A stretch of DNA of 64,000 nt from Nostoc sp. C052 (GCF_013393905.1 NZ_CP040272.1:1612001-1676000), one strand, 5' to 3'; shown: positions 37,330-46,663, numbered from the stretch's first letter. The notes: a model not told the origin generated them from the sequence alone. A program made the numbers and translations.

Positions 37330-37591
37330 GAAAGAAAAATACTTCCTCCAGCCAAAACATAAGGGAAATGTAGAAGCAGCAATCCCTTGTAAAGACGCGA
37401 TTCATCGCATCTCGTAAGCGTCTCGTAAATCTATCGCGTCCGATATTTCAGTAATCTAGGGGATGCGTCGCCCCTAATAAAACAGATATTGTGAACAGAA
37501 TGGGAATGCGTAGGCGTAGCCCGCCGCAGGCATCGTTTTTGCGATCGCCGCGATGAATTGATTAAGAGATCGCCTTTACGGTTTATATACC

Positions 37592-37747
37592 TCACTGCGA
37601 TGAGCGATCCTTCAGGGCTTTAATGTTGGGGTGCGATCGAGGAGTTTGTTCTAGCTGCTGCAAACATCGGGCAATTTTCTTAGCAAAAGCTTTGTCAGCA
37701 TTGACATAAACTTCTTGGACATCGGGATGAAGAATAACTTCATACAT
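37592..37747 (-). pseudogene. Truncated RelE/ParE-type toxin
   Basis: ATG at 37747 overlaps the antitoxin stop by 8 bases. The product begins MYEVILHPDVQEVYVNADKA and reaches NIKALKDRSSQ, 51 residues, then stops. RelE/ParE-like toxins of this type normally continue past the KALK segment with a Tyr/Arg-rich part (YRYRVGDYRVIY-like) that carries the fold's core and active residues. That part is missing, replaced by GCGTAGGCGTAGC-type repeat sequence (37500-37590). It is therefore probably inactive, with the antitoxin left intact. Confidence 0.65.
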
Positions 37748-37970
37748 CAGAGCGAAGAGTTCTCCATGCGGTGTATTCGGCTTTAGGCGTTACTTGATTT
37801 TGCTTAACTCGCTCTAACAATCCAGGAATTGCCAAAAGCTCTTGGGTTGCAGCTTCGCTTTCAGCATTTGCCAAATAAGCAGCAAAATCAGTCAGCACCC
37901 GTAATCGTTCTGGAGATAATTGCTGGAGTAAGTCATTAAGCTGTTGCTGTAACTCTGCGACAGAAATCAA
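37740..37970 (-). CDS. Antitoxin-like protein of a type II pair
   Basis: 76 residues. A helical N-terminus (MISVAELQQQLNDLLQQLSP) and a middle of the DUF2281/antitoxin type (RLRVLTDFAAYLANAE) precede a partly disordered C-terminus. It lies directly before, and overlaps, the RelE/ParE-like remnant, as antitoxin genes do. It would be expected to neutralise the toxin and autorepress; no operator was identified. Confidence 0.7.
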   Translation of the reverse strand: MISVAELQQQLNDLLQQLSPERLRVLTDFAAYLANAESEAATQELLAIPGLLERVKQNQVTPKAEYTAWRTLRSDV

Positions 37971-38151
37971 TCTGCTGATGACCCATCATCCATCGGAGAA
38001 TTATCGGTAGTATTCATTGCCTACTTCAGAATTTCAAGGTTTAGTTTTTATTATGCCGCGATCGCTGGAGATGATAAAAGCAACTAGCTTTTATACTTCA
38101 CTTTTAACCTAGCCCCCTGCTATGACTGAAAACTATTTATTGTCCCATTCC

Positions 38152-39666
38152 CTATTTACGCGTATAACGATGTTTCACCCCAATCGGAAAATATTCAGCA
38201 TCCCCCATTGAAGCTAACGTAACCTGTGGTGTTTGATATTCTGCGGGAACATAATTAGCAAACTCACTATTTAGCCGTAGCAGTTGTGAAAGAATAGAAG
38301 ATGCGATCGCAACTCTTCGATCTTCACTACCCTCTACCCCTGCTCCTAACTCCACAACCACAGATAAAAATCGATTCTTGTCTGCATCTTCCTTCACTTG
38401 CAACACAAATTTACCCGTTACCCATTCTTGAATTACTGGTTGTTCTAATCCCACCGTCACATTTTCGGGATAGATATTTGCACCAAAGTAGGAAACCGTA
38501 AAGTTAGAACGGCCAAAGACATAAACAAAAGGTAACTGATGAATACCTCTAGCTGATTGTTGACTATCAGAACGGAGATTTTCAAGCGGGTTAAATCCCC
38601 ATTCAGCTAAAAATTGCAGCATGGCATCATAACTAATTATCCCGCCAGTATCTAAAATGTCATAACGCACTAAGGGAATACCGTTATCTCCCGAAAACAG
38701 CAATCCGCCGTCTTGAACTTCAAAAAAGCGATTGCAAGGATCGTATTGTACTAGTGTGGGTAAACGCGATTCCCCAAATAAAGCTCTAGCAGCATCGGGA
38801 TTTATTGCCAAAAAACGGCGAATGCAGATACTTAAAGGTGTTTCATTACCCAGAACTCCGGCATCCGCAGTGCCGTAGAGTGATGCAAAATCATAGCAAG
38901 GATTTTGTGAACCAATTCTTTCCCCAACTAAACTCCGCCATTCTTCGCTAAATACTTCTCCCGCCATCACTAATTTAATCTGATATTGCTGCCACTCTAC
39001 ACCACGGGCGATACCAGTATCTATAACATCTTTCAAAAATGGCGGGTATCCCAATAACACCACTTGTTCAAATTCTGAACCAAGTTCCTGCACAACTCGT
39101 AATATTTCTTCTTTATTGTTACCAGGAGTAATTACGGTGATGGGATAACCTTTGCTAGCAAGATAACGACAGCAATTAGTGGTAAACATCCCACCTACCC
39201 AAGTGCCTAAAGTGAAACAAATCACTGCTAGAGTGCGTCTGGTATCTGTATAGAAACTATCGTGAAAAATCTGTTCAAAGCGTGTGGCTATTTGGAGTTC
39301 ATCTGTGAAAAAACGAGGCCAAAATGTCGGTTTACCACTGGAACCTGATGAAGCAGCTATCATGTCGCACGCTTCTAGTTGTCCGTTGTGGCACAAGTCA
39401 GCTAAGGGATAACGCAGGATATAATTTTGTTTAGCGATCGCTGGGAGTTTTTGAAACTCCTCTAAGGTTTGAATAGTGGCGGGATTAATTTCTCTTTCTG
39501 CTAAAAATGCCTTGTAGGCAGGGACATTAGCCGCTACATCGTGAAATAAATTCAAAACTGCCGAAGTTTGAGTGTTGAGATGCCGTTGCAGTAATGTTTC
39601 TAGGGGGGTAGACAAAAAATCTTCAAATGCTTTAATTACTTGCTGTTGTCTTGATTTCCGGTTCAT
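38152..39666 (-). CDS. Phenylacetate-CoA ligase-like adenylate-forming enzyme
   Basis: 504 residues. It has the P-loop motif of adenylate-forming enzymes in AASSGSSGKPTFWPRF (about residue 104), an ASLYGTADAGVLGNETPL segment in the AMP-binding region, and VRYDILDTGGII where the family's conserved Asp of YR(T)GD lies. The closest recognisable relatives are PaaK-type ligases that activate aryl carboxylates as CoA thioesters. The true substrate is unknown. It stands alone between a toxin-antitoxin remnant and the kinase pair. Start at 39666 gives the usual N-terminus. Confidence 0.8.
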   Translation of the reverse strand: MNRKSRQQQVIKAFEDFLSTPLETLLQRHLNTQTSAVLNLFHDVAANVPAYKAFLAEREINPATIQTLEEFQKLPAIAKQNYILRYPLADLCHNGQLEACDMIAASSGSSGKPTFWPRFFTDELQIATRFEQIFHDSFYTDTRRTLAVICFTLGTWVGGMFTTNCCRYLASKGYPITVITPGNNKEEILRVVQELGSEFEQVVLLGYPPFLKDVIDTGIARGVEWQQYQIKLVMAGEVFSEEWRSLVGERIGSQNPCYDFASLYGTADAGVLGNETPLSICIRRFLAINPDAARALFGESRLPTLVQYDPCNRFFEVQDGGLLFSGDNGIPLVRYDILDTGGIISYDAMLQFLAEWGFNPLENLRSDSQQSARGIHQLPFVYVFGRSNFTVSYFGANIYPENVTVGLEQPVIQEWVTGKFVLQVKEDADKNRFLSVVVELGAGVEGSEDRRVAIASSILSQLLRLNSEFANYVPAEYQTPQVTLASMGDAEYFPIGVKHRYTRK

Positions 39667-39710
39667 GACCCTTGTTGTTTATCCTGAAGTAAAATCAACA
39701 TCGTTAAAAT

Positions 39711-39762
39711 AATTCGTAATTCGTAATTCGTAATTCGTAATTCGTAATTCGTAATTCGTAAT
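39711..39762. repeat. Heptamer tandem repeat (STRR type), seven copies
   Basis: Seven uninterrupted copies of AATTCGT. The repeat opens a spurious frame upstream of the CoA-ligase-like gene. Confidence 0.85.
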
Positions 39763-39881
39763 GAAGCTCGTTCCTCTCTACGATATGCTGCGCGATCGCT
39801 GGCGTAATTCGTAGGATATCCGAAAATGAGGATAGGCGCGTTGTAGTTATTCAATAAAACCTTAATTTATCCTTCAGCACC

Positions 39882-41573
39882 ATGCAGCTCTATTGCAGTA
39901 AACAACATACAAATAATGGTAGTAACCGCTTTTGTACCCATTGTGGTGAACCATTACCTCTGGCTGTGGGACAGGTTGTAGATAATCGCTATCAAATTAT
40001 CCGTCAACTAGGACAAGGTGGCTTTGGACGTACCTATTTGGCGGAGGATAGAAAGAAATCCCATCAAACCTGTGTGCTGAAGGAATTTGCACCCCAAGTA
40101 CAAGAACATCAAGATTTACAAAAAGCTAAAGAGTTATTTGAACGAGAAGCAAATGTTCTGAAAAAACTCCAGCATCCACAGATTCCGCGTTTTCACGCCT
40201 CGCTACAAGTGCAAATAGGCGCTAAAGATTTTTTCTTTCTCGTGCAAGATTATGTGGATGGGGATAATTACTACCAGTTATTAGAACAGCGTGAAAGTCA
40301 AGGCAAAACCTTTAGTGAAGCGGAAGTAATCACTCTCCTGCAACAAATTTTACCAGTCTTATCCTACATCCACTCGCAAGATGTCGTTCATCGTGATATT
40401 TCTCCTGATAACTTGATTTGCCGACGTTCTGATAATTTGCCAGTGCTGATTGATTTTGGCGGTGTCAAGCAATTGCCGGCTTCTCAAGGTTTTTGGCGCA
40501 CCAAGTTGGTTGGAAATAACACTCTGCTGGGTAAAAAAGGCTACGCTCCAGAAGAACAACTACGGCAAGGACAAGCTTTTTTTAGTAGCGATTTATATTC
40601 TTTAGCTGTGACTGCATTAGTGTTGTTCACAGGTAAAGAACCACAAAAATTATACGACAGCTATCAGGGAATTTGGAGATGGGGAAAGGAAATCCAAGTT
40701 AGCTCGCACTTAGAAGCGGTGTTGAAAAAGATGCTAGCTTATAAACCGAGCGATCGCTATCAACGAGCCGAGCAAATCCTCAAAGATTTACCATCGTCAA
40801 CTGCGACTAAATCCTCAGGTAATTATATTACTAGCAAGATTAAGACAATGGTAGTTGCTCCGGGAAGACAACGCGCTAGTGCGATTGTGAGTAGATTTCA
40901 GAGCAAAACGCAAGCAATTGCTAAACCGATGTCTTGGCCTGTTTGGATTCGACCTTTTGCGATCAGTTTAGGGGGGACGGCTTTAGTGGGATTAACTTTA
41001 GCGGCGGGAAATGCAGCCATTCGGGCTGTAACTTCAATCACCATCCCATCAATTTCATTACCTTCATTACCGCAAATTCCCCAATTTCCAAGTAGTAAGC
41101 CAGTCAGCGACAAAGGAAAAAATAGCAACCTCCAAGAAATTATCAGTCGTCGTCAACAGCTAGAAATTCCTGAAGGATTTTTTATTCGCTTTGTAGATGA
41201 TTTATTTTATACAAAAAAACCTGAATTAAAGGGACGCAGCCTGACATCTAAACCTGAAGATGCTGGTTTACGAGACGAATGGTCTGGTGTCGCTGACGAT
41301 TTATTGAATAAAATAGAACAGGCTGATATCAGTACAGCATCTCGGCGAAAACTGGGTAAATATACTGCACAAGATTACGAAACATGGAGACGACAAGCGC
41401 GATCGGGGCAGTTTGGAAATTATACAATCGATCAGCTGACCAAAGATACAAATGAAAAATTTGATCGGTTGTTTCCTGGTCAGCAGCGTGGGAAACTGAA
41501 TCAACAGACTTTTGGTCAAATTTGGTATGCGATCGCAGCCGATCGAGTCAGTAAAGTACAATCTGGCAAGTAA
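39882..41573 (+). CDS. Ser/Thr protein kinase with zinc ribbon, copy 1
   Basis: 563 residues. A small zinc ribbon (MQLYCSKQHTNNGSNRFCTH, four Cys/His ligands) precedes a kinase domain (about 35-300): LGQGGFGRTYLAED (P-loop), CVLKEF (catalytic Lys), VHRDISPDNLI, IDFGGVKQ. A membrane helix lies at about residue 365 (FAISLGGTALVGLTLAAG). A C-terminal module of about 130 residues (RRQQLEIPEGFFIRFVDDLF) recurs in the next gene. Its kinase is Hanks-type; targets are unknown. It is the first of two tandem paralogues, probably from duplication. Confidence 0.9.
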   Translation: MQLYCSKQHTNNGSNRFCTHCGEPLPLAVGQVVDNRYQIIRQLGQGGFGRTYLAEDRKKSHQTCVLKEFAPQVQEHQDLQKAKELFEREANVLKKLQHPQIPRFHASLQVQIGAKDFFFLVQDYVDGDNYYQLLEQRESQGKTFSEAEVITLLQQILPVLSYIHSQDVVHRDISPDNLICRRSDNLPVLIDFGGVKQLPASQGFWRTKLVGNNTLLGKKGYAPEEQLRQGQAFFSSDLYSLAVTALVLFTGKEPQKLYDSYQGIWRWGKEIQVSSHLEAVLKKMLAYKPSDRYQRAEQILKDLPSSTATKSSGNYITSKIKTMVVAPGRQRASAIVSRFQSKTQAIAKPMSWPVWIRPFAISLGGTALVGLTLAAGNAAIRAVTSITIPSISLPSLPQIPQFPSSKPVSDKGKNSNLQEIISRRQQLEIPEGFFIRFVDDLFYTKKPELKGRSLTSKPEDAGLRDEWSGVADDLLNKIEQADISTASRRKLGKYTAQDYETWRRQARSGQFGNYTIDQLTKDTNEKFDRLFPGQQRGKLNQQTFGQIWYAIAADRVSKVQSGK

Positions 41574-41601
41574 GGGGACTGGCGACTGGGGAAGAGTCAC
41601 A

Positions 41602-41659
41602 AATAACTAATGACTAATGAGTAATGAGTAATGACAAATGACTAATAACTAATGACTAA
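41602..41659. repeat. Heptamer tandem repeat reaching the start codon of the second kinase
   Basis: Variants of TAATGAC/TAATGAG run in tandem up to and across the ATG at 41652, which is itself part of the repeat. No Shine-Dalgarno sequence is seen upstream. Confidence 0.75.
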
Positions 41660-43790
41660 AATATATTGTTCTAAAGGACATGAAAATTCCCCAGGTAGTC
41701 GCTTTTGTCTCCAGTGTGGTGAAAAATTGTCGGGTGCGTCCATGAGTTATAGTATCCAACCGGGATTAACTTTAGGCGATCGCTATGTGATTGTGCGTCA
41801 AATCGGCCAAGGTGGCTTTGGACGCACTTATTTAGCTGAAGATGTTAACCGTTTCCGCGAACTTTGTGTTTTAAAAGAATTTTCTCCGCAAGTTCAAACC
41901 GCTTACGTTGTCCAAAAAGCTGAAGAACTGTTTGAGAGAGAGGCGAGTGTTCTTTATAAATTGCAACATCCCCAAATTCCCCGCTTCCGGGAACTGTTGC
42001 GGCTAAATTTAGGCGGCAAAGAATATCTGTTTTTGGTGCAAGATTATGTCGAAGGGGAAACTTATAACTCGTTGTTAAATGCCCGAATACAACAGGGTTT
42101 GCGCTTTACCGAGGCAGAAGTACGCCAATTGTTGCAGCAAATTTTGCCAGTGTTGGAATATATTCACTCCATTGGCGTTATTCATCGAGATATTTCTCCA
42201 GATAACTTAATGCTTCGCACTGTTGACAAACTGCCAGTGTTAATTGATTTTGGCGGTGTCAAACAAGTAGTAGCAACCGTTGCTTCCGAATATTACCAAC
42301 CCGGTATGGTTGCATCTTCTCCATCACCAACCCTATTAGGTAAAATAGGTTTTGCTCCCCCAGAACAGATGCAAACTGGGTTAGTATCTCCCCACAGCGA
42401 CTTGTATGCCTTGGCCGCATCAATGTTGGTTTTACTGACAGGAAAACAACCCCAAGAATTAATTGATACTTATACTCTCAGTTGGCAATGGCGGCGTGAA
42501 GTTAACCTAAGTCAAAGTTTGGCACAAGTATTAGATAAAATGCTATCTGCCAGACCAGGCGATCGCTTTCAATCAGCCCGTCAAGTACTCCAAGCTATCA
42601 ACTCACCCCCAGCAAACTATCCCCCAACTCAATACCCCACTCCACCACAACCCACATCCGCCACCGTCGCCATCTCCCCACCTCCCCCATCCCCCTCATC
42701 CCCCTCATCTCCCCCCCCTCCCCCTTGGTGGACACCAACAAAAACCTTCCTCATAACGGTGCTAGCGGCTGGTAGTATTGGATTAATTTGGTGGGGAGTG
42801 ACTGGCCGCCGCGATATCGGGGAAGTCAAACCTACTCCCACAGCCAGCCCAATTCCAACCAGTGAACAACCAACCGATCCCTTAGCGCAATATTCACCAG
42901 CAGAACGGCAGCGTAAAGAAAAATTAAGCGATCGCCGCCAACAATTGGGTATTGACTCTAACTTCTACGTGAACTTGGTGAATCAAGTTTTTTGGGATAA
43001 AAACCCCAGTTTACGAGGACGCACTCTCAGCAATGGTTCTGAAGATGAGAGTTTGCGCGCAGAATGGGATACAACCGCCTCAGAATTACTAGAAAAACTT
43101 GCGCCACTGAGTTCCAATGCCCGCCGACAACTGGGAAGTTACACAACTGCCGAACGCGATCGCTGGAAAGTGGAAGTCAATAAAATCAACGTTGGTAGTC
43201 GTTCTTTATATGATTTAGGAGATGCTGCTTTTTTCAGTGTATTTCCTGAACAGCGGGGTCAAAATTTCAAAGGTCAGCCCATTGGACAAGTTTGGTATGG
43301 TTTTGTTAGCGATCAACTCAGCGCTATCCTTGCCGGTAGCACTTTCCAGAAACTTGTCTTTGATCCAGGTGCGATCGGCAAAACCGTTAACGGTACTCTT
43401 CAACCTGGTGGTGGTAAGGTATTTATTGCTGGACTTGCCAAAGACCAATCTCTAGACTTGAAACTACAAGGAAATTCCCAAGTTTTATTATCAGTCTATT
43501 CACCCTCTGGTAAAATTCAATTTCTAGAAGATTCTACCAAGCGTAGTTTGTCAACTAAATTACCAGAAAGCGGATTTTATGAGTTTGTTGTGGTTTCCAC
43601 AGCAACAAAACCAGTAGATTATCAACTCACCATCACAGCAGAAACTCCCACGCCAACGCCAACTTCCACCCCATCGCCCATACCAACGCCTACAGAAACT
43701 CCCACATCAACGCCTACAGAAACTCCCACACCAACACCCATAGAAACTGCCACTCCGACACCGACACCGACGCAGGAGACAAAACTCTAG
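41652..43790 (+). CDS. Ser/Thr protein kinase with zinc ribbon, copy 2
   Basis: 712 residues. It repeats the plan of its neighbour: zinc ribbon (MTKIYCSKGHENSPGSRFCL), kinase domain (IGQGGFGRTYLAED, CVLKEF, IHRDISPDNLM, IDFGGVKQ), a Pro-rich linker, a membrane helix (TFLITVLAAGSIGLIWWG, about residue 360) and the shared C-terminal module (RRQQLGIDSNFYVNLVNQVF). A PPC-like beta domain (about 555-655) and a PT-rich tail end the protein. The stop codon is the TAG of the inserted 97-bp repeat at 43787-43883. Regulation probably includes the upstream heptamers, which replace a normal ribosome-binding site. Confidence 0.9.
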   Translation: MTKIYCSKGHENSPGSRFCLQCGEKLSGASMSYSIQPGLTLGDRYVIVRQIGQGGFGRTYLAEDVNRFRELCVLKEFSPQVQTAYVVQKAEELFEREASVLYKLQHPQIPRFRELLRLNLGGKEYLFLVQDYVEGETYNSLLNARIQQGLRFTEAEVRQLLQQILPVLEYIHSIGVIHRDISPDNLMLRTVDKLPVLIDFGGVKQVVATVASEYYQPGMVASSPSPTLLGKIGFAPPEQMQTGLVSPHSDLYALAASMLVLLTGKQPQELIDTYTLSWQWRREVNLSQSLAQVLDKMLSARPGDRFQSARQVLQAINSPPANYPPTQYPTPPQPTSATVAISPPPPSPSSPSSPPPPPWWTPTKTFLITVLAAGSIGLIWWGVTGRRDIGEVKPTPTASPIPTSEQPTDPLAQYSPAERQRKEKLSDRRQQLGIDSNFYVNLVNQVFWDKNPSLRGRTLSNGSEDESLRAEWDTTASELLEKLAPLSSNARRQLGSYTTAERDRWKVEVNKINVGSRSLYDLGDAAFFSVFPEQRGQNFKGQPIGQVWYGFVSDQLSAILAGSTFQKLVFDPGAIGKTVNGTLQPGGGKVFIAGLAKDQSLDLKLQGNSQVLLSVYSPSGKIQFLEDSTKRSLSTKLPESGFYEFVVVSTATKPVDYQLTITAETPTPTPTSTPSPIPTPTETPTSTPTETPTPTPIETATPTPTPTQETKL

Positions 43791-43883
43791 TACAAGAAGG
43801 CAAAAGTAAAAAGAAAGAATGCTTATTTTGTAGGCTTTCTGACTATTTGAAATGGCTGGTTTATTGACGCCGTGTTGTACTAG
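43787..43883. repeat. 97-bp MITE-like element, copy 2 (opposite orientation)
   Basis: Near-identical reverse complement of 2656-2752, with ends CTAGTACAA and TTGTACTAG. Its outermost TAG triplets provide the stop codons of the kinase gene on the left and the STAS-like gene on the right. Confidence 0.85.
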
Positions 43884-44224
43884 CCCCAGGTGAGTTCCAA
43901 TTTTGGCATAAGGCGCTGTAAATTTTTCAGCGATCGCTCTTGCCAAGGAATCGTGGTTGAACCTTGTACAATCAGTTGAATATCTTCTTGACGACGAACC
44001 TTCAAGACAAATTTTGACAAAACATTGATTCCAGAACTATTAAGAAATTCTAGCTCTCGCAGATTTAACATTAACTCAGATGGGCGATCTTCCAGCACAT
44101 GATCGAGTAACTCCACAATTGGCGCATAATCTTCCATCCCCGCCAACCGCAAAGCACCTCGACAGGAAACAGTTTTTGCCATCTGATCGTAACGGACACT
44201 ATATTTCTCACTTGTAATTTCCAT
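43880..44224 (-). CDS. STAS-like regulator of the Slr1659 type
   Basis: 114 residues. It has the fold of a STAS/anti-anti-sigma domain: strand VSCRGALRLAGM, then PSELMLNLRELEFLNSSG with the Ser pair at the usual phospho-acceptor site. Short length and pairing with an ATPase-like gene 42 bases upstream match cyanobacterial Slr1659/Slr1658 pairs, a proposed partner-switch. It ends on the TAG of the inserted repeat, so its last few codons may not be ancestral. Direct targets are unknown. Confidence 0.75.
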   Translation of the reverse strand: MEITSEKYSVRYDQMAKTVSCRGALRLAGMEDYAPIVELLDHVLEDRPSELMLNLRELEFLNSSGINVLSKFVLKVRRQEDIQLIVQGSTTIPWQERSLKNLQRLMPKLELTWG

Positions 44225-44266
44225 TGCCTTTAGCCCCTTCCTGCTGAAAAATTCTGATTGAGCAAA

Positions 44267-44848
44267 CTACATCATCAAGTACACCATCGTTGTAACAGTG
44301 ATGATTTCTGGATCTTCCTGAACAGTTTCAAACTTCCATCCTATTTTTGCCAAATAGTCACTCATCATGGTTAATAGTCCCAGTCCAGAGCTAGTATGGT
44401 TATCGTCCTCAGCATTATTTTCTAACTGACGAACCAGTAGCTCACCGGGATCATCTGCAATAATTTCTTGGATAAATGCCTGAAAGTCATCAACTGCCTC
44501 AGCAGTAAGGCTATTTGATGCCAGAAAAACAAGGCTATCGGTATGCAGCTGTAGCGTAATGCTGATCGGATAATCAGTTTTCCAATTATTAAACTTCATT
44601 GAATTTTCTAAAAGTTCATTCGCAATGAAGCTAACAACACTTTTCACCTCAATCTTACTGTTAATTTTGGAAACGGTATCCTGATTTCTGGGAAAAAACG
44701 TTGCAAAATAATCTGCCATAAAATCAGCCGATAGACCATTATTATGCCAGCGCTGTTGGAGAGGGACTGAACTTGGTGATAAAACGACCGTCAAATATTC
44801 TCGACTTACAGGTAGGTAATCATTGAAATCTCCAAGAATTTTCATCAT
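44267..44848 (-). CDS. Slr1658-type regulator (ATPase-like fold)
   Basis: 193 residues from ATG 44848, with GAGGG about 10 bases upstream (TTG at 44863 opens the frame). A HATPase-like Asn motif is visible as FIANELLENSMKFNN and a glycine motif as SSGLGLLTMMSDYLAKIG, consistent with an anti-sigma-like or GHKL ATP-binding domain in the Slr1658 family. It is upstream of the STAS-like gene on the same strand (42 bases). With it, it may form a partner-switching pair controlling another output; the PAS protein at 45326 on the other strand is a possible input. Assigned from motifs only. Confidence 0.72.
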   Translation of the reverse strand: MMKILGDFNDYLPVSREYLTVVLSPSSVPLQQRWHNNGLSADFMADYFATFFPRNQDTVSKINSKIEVKSVVSFIANELLENSMKFNNWKTDYPISITLQLHTDSLVFLASNSLTAEAVDDFQAFIQEIIADDPGELLVRQLENNAEDDNHTSSGLGLLTMMSDYLAKIGWKFETVQEDPEIITVTTMVYLMM

Positions 44849-44869
44849 GCATGTAGCCCTCAATTGCTA

Positions 44870-45240
44870 CCTACTTTAGGGTTTGACACTGGAGAAATCA
44901 TATCATTATCCAATGTAATTTTAGCTTTGGCTTGGGTAGGAGAAGAAATGCCACCCATAGAGGAAGTTTGGCGACTTTACTTGCGTCGTTTTACCATTGC
45001 CGACTGGCATCGCTTTTTAATCTTCGTTTACATTAGACATCTCCAGTAATTAAAGATGCATTACCCAGAACCCTTGCAGAGAAGTAGCACTGCTACGTCA
45101 AAACAATTCTTTTTCACCAGATGTCTATTGGACTGTGCCCAAGTTAAGTACTCCCAAGCAGTGTGAGTGGTGGAGCGATCTGATGCACCTCATGACTTGG
45201 GAATTGTGGTTAGCCCAGGAGTTTAATTTCTGGGTCAATT
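44870..45240 (+). pseudogene. Transposase remnant with a small insertion
   Basis: Two pieces of one transposase are visible in different frames: ALAWVGEEMPPIEEVWRLYL then RRFTIADWHRF, and after a gap TVPKLSTPKQCEWWSDLM then HLMTWELWLAQ. Between them lies about 92 bases (45035-45126) bounded by the inverted sequences AGACATCT and AGATGTCT. The gene is broken and truncated; no ends were found. It fills the 44864-45313 gap. Confidence 0.65.
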
Positions 45241-45325
45241 TCTGCAAAAGTATAGTAGGGTTGACAATTAATCATCGATCGTTCAGATCGATCAATACCC
45301 TCAATGCTGTGGAGTGAGCATAACA

Positions 45326-46480
45326 ATGGTAGATCAAGGACGCTTAAACAATCAGGTCGATCCACAGATACAGGAGCTAAACCACCAGATTGAGCAACTC
45401 CAGCAGCGGCTTAGGTTGGCGCTTCAAGAAAAAAACGATTTAGAAGCCATTCTAGCAACTGTTACCCACCACTCCGATCAGATTTTGGATAGCATCGAAC
45501 GAGAGAAGACTGACTTAGAGATTCTGCTCGAAAACACAACTGAGCATTCCAGCCAGTTAGAGTCTGAGTTGCAACACCAGGTTGAAGAAGAACGACGACA
45601 GCGAGAAGAACAGTTTCAGTTAATTACTGCGGCCACACCTGTAGGACTACTGATCTCACAAATCGCTGATGGGCAGATTCTATACGCAAACCAAACGATA
45701 GGAGCGATATTAGAGCTTTCGCCACCAGAACTTCTCAACTACCACACCGTTGATTTTTATATGAATCCTATGGAGTGGCAGACCCAGTTGAATGAGATTG
45801 CCACCCAGCAGAAGTTTCAGGGCGAACTCCTGTTTAAACAGGTCAATGGCTCTCCCTTCTGGGTTCTCATCTCGATATGTCCCTTTGTGTTTCGGGGAGT
45901 CGAAGCACTGTTAATTGCAATTACGGATATCAACGATCGCAAACAAGCAGAAGAAGCACTGCGACTGACAGAAGCAAAATACCGCGGTATCTTTGAGAAC
46001 GCCATCGAAGGCATTTTCCGCACTTCTCTAGAAGGACGTTATCTGGAGGTGAATCCAGCAATGGCAGCTATGTTTGGCTATGCCTTTCCAGACGAGATGA
46101 CGGAGGCGATTACGGATATTGCTCTTCAGGTCTTTGTCAATCCCAATCGCCGCCAAGATTTTGAACTCGCGCTAGCCACTCAGGGTGAAATTAAAGATTT
46201 TGAGTATCAGGTGTATCACCGGGACGGTAGCACTTTTTGGGTTTCTGAATGGGCACGAGTTGTACAGAATGCTCAGGGAGCATCCCTCTATTATGAAGGA
46301 AGCTGTATTGATATTACCAAACGCAAACAGCAAGAAGACTCCTTGAGGCAACAAGTGCGAAAGCTACAGATTGAGATCGATCAGAGCAAACGGATCAAAA
46401 CAGTTGCTGAAATCGAGCAGACCGATTATTTTCAATGGTTGATGCAGGAAGCTGATAATCTGCGCCATAAAGACAAATAA
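45326..46480 (+). CDS. PAS-domain signalling protein
   Basis: 384 residues from ATG 45326 (GGAG about 11 bases upstream). A coiled coil (about 5-95, LNHQIEQLQQRLRLALQEK) is followed by a PAS domain (about 97-205, PVGLLISQIADGQILYANQT), then a second PAS/PAC (about 215-345, GIFENAIEGIFRTSLEGRYL, YEGSCIDITKRK). A short C-terminal coiled coil ends in TVAEIEQTDYFQWLMQEAD, a tail seen in cyanobacterial two-component and cyclase proteins. No catalytic output domain is present, so it acts by protein contact or has lost its effector. It neighbours the Slr1658/Slr1659-like pair, which could be its output; this is inference. Confidence 0.85.
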   Translation: MVDQGRLNNQVDPQIQELNHQIEQLQQRLRLALQEKNDLEAILATVTHHSDQILDSIEREKTDLEILLENTTEHSSQLESELQHQVEEERRQREEQFQLITAATPVGLLISQIADGQILYANQTIGAILELSPPELLNYHTVDFYMNPMEWQTQLNEIATQQKFQGELLFKQVNGSPFWVLISICPFVFRGVEALLIAITDINDRKQAEEALRLTEAKYRGIFENAIEGIFRTSLEGRYLEVNPAMAAMFGYAFPDEMTEAITDIALQVFVNPNRRQDFELALATQGEIKDFEYQVYHRDGSTFWVSEWARVVQNAQGASLYYEGSCIDITKRKQQEDSLRQQVRKLQIEIDQSKRIKTVAEIEQTDYFQWLMQEADNLRHKDK

Positions 46481-46663
46481 ACAGTTAACAAGTATTATCA
46501 CTCATTAATGAAGTGCAAAAACTGCAAAAGTATAGAACTCTAGAATCTTTTCTCACTGGGGTGAAAGAGAGTGCGATCGCAAATTGCTACAAGATGAGAA
46601 TTATATAGTTTGCAGCGTATAATTTGCATAGTCTAACCATGAATAATATTCTCCAGCACTCCA

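Noticed and set aside
39663..39854. 63-residue open frame before the CoA-ligase-like gene
   Set aside because: Its sequence (ITNYELRITNYELRI) is just the heptamer repeat translated.
42600..42730. Pro/Ser-rich stretch in the second kinase as a possible CRISPR-like repeat
   Set aside because: It is a low-complexity linker with no spaced identical units.
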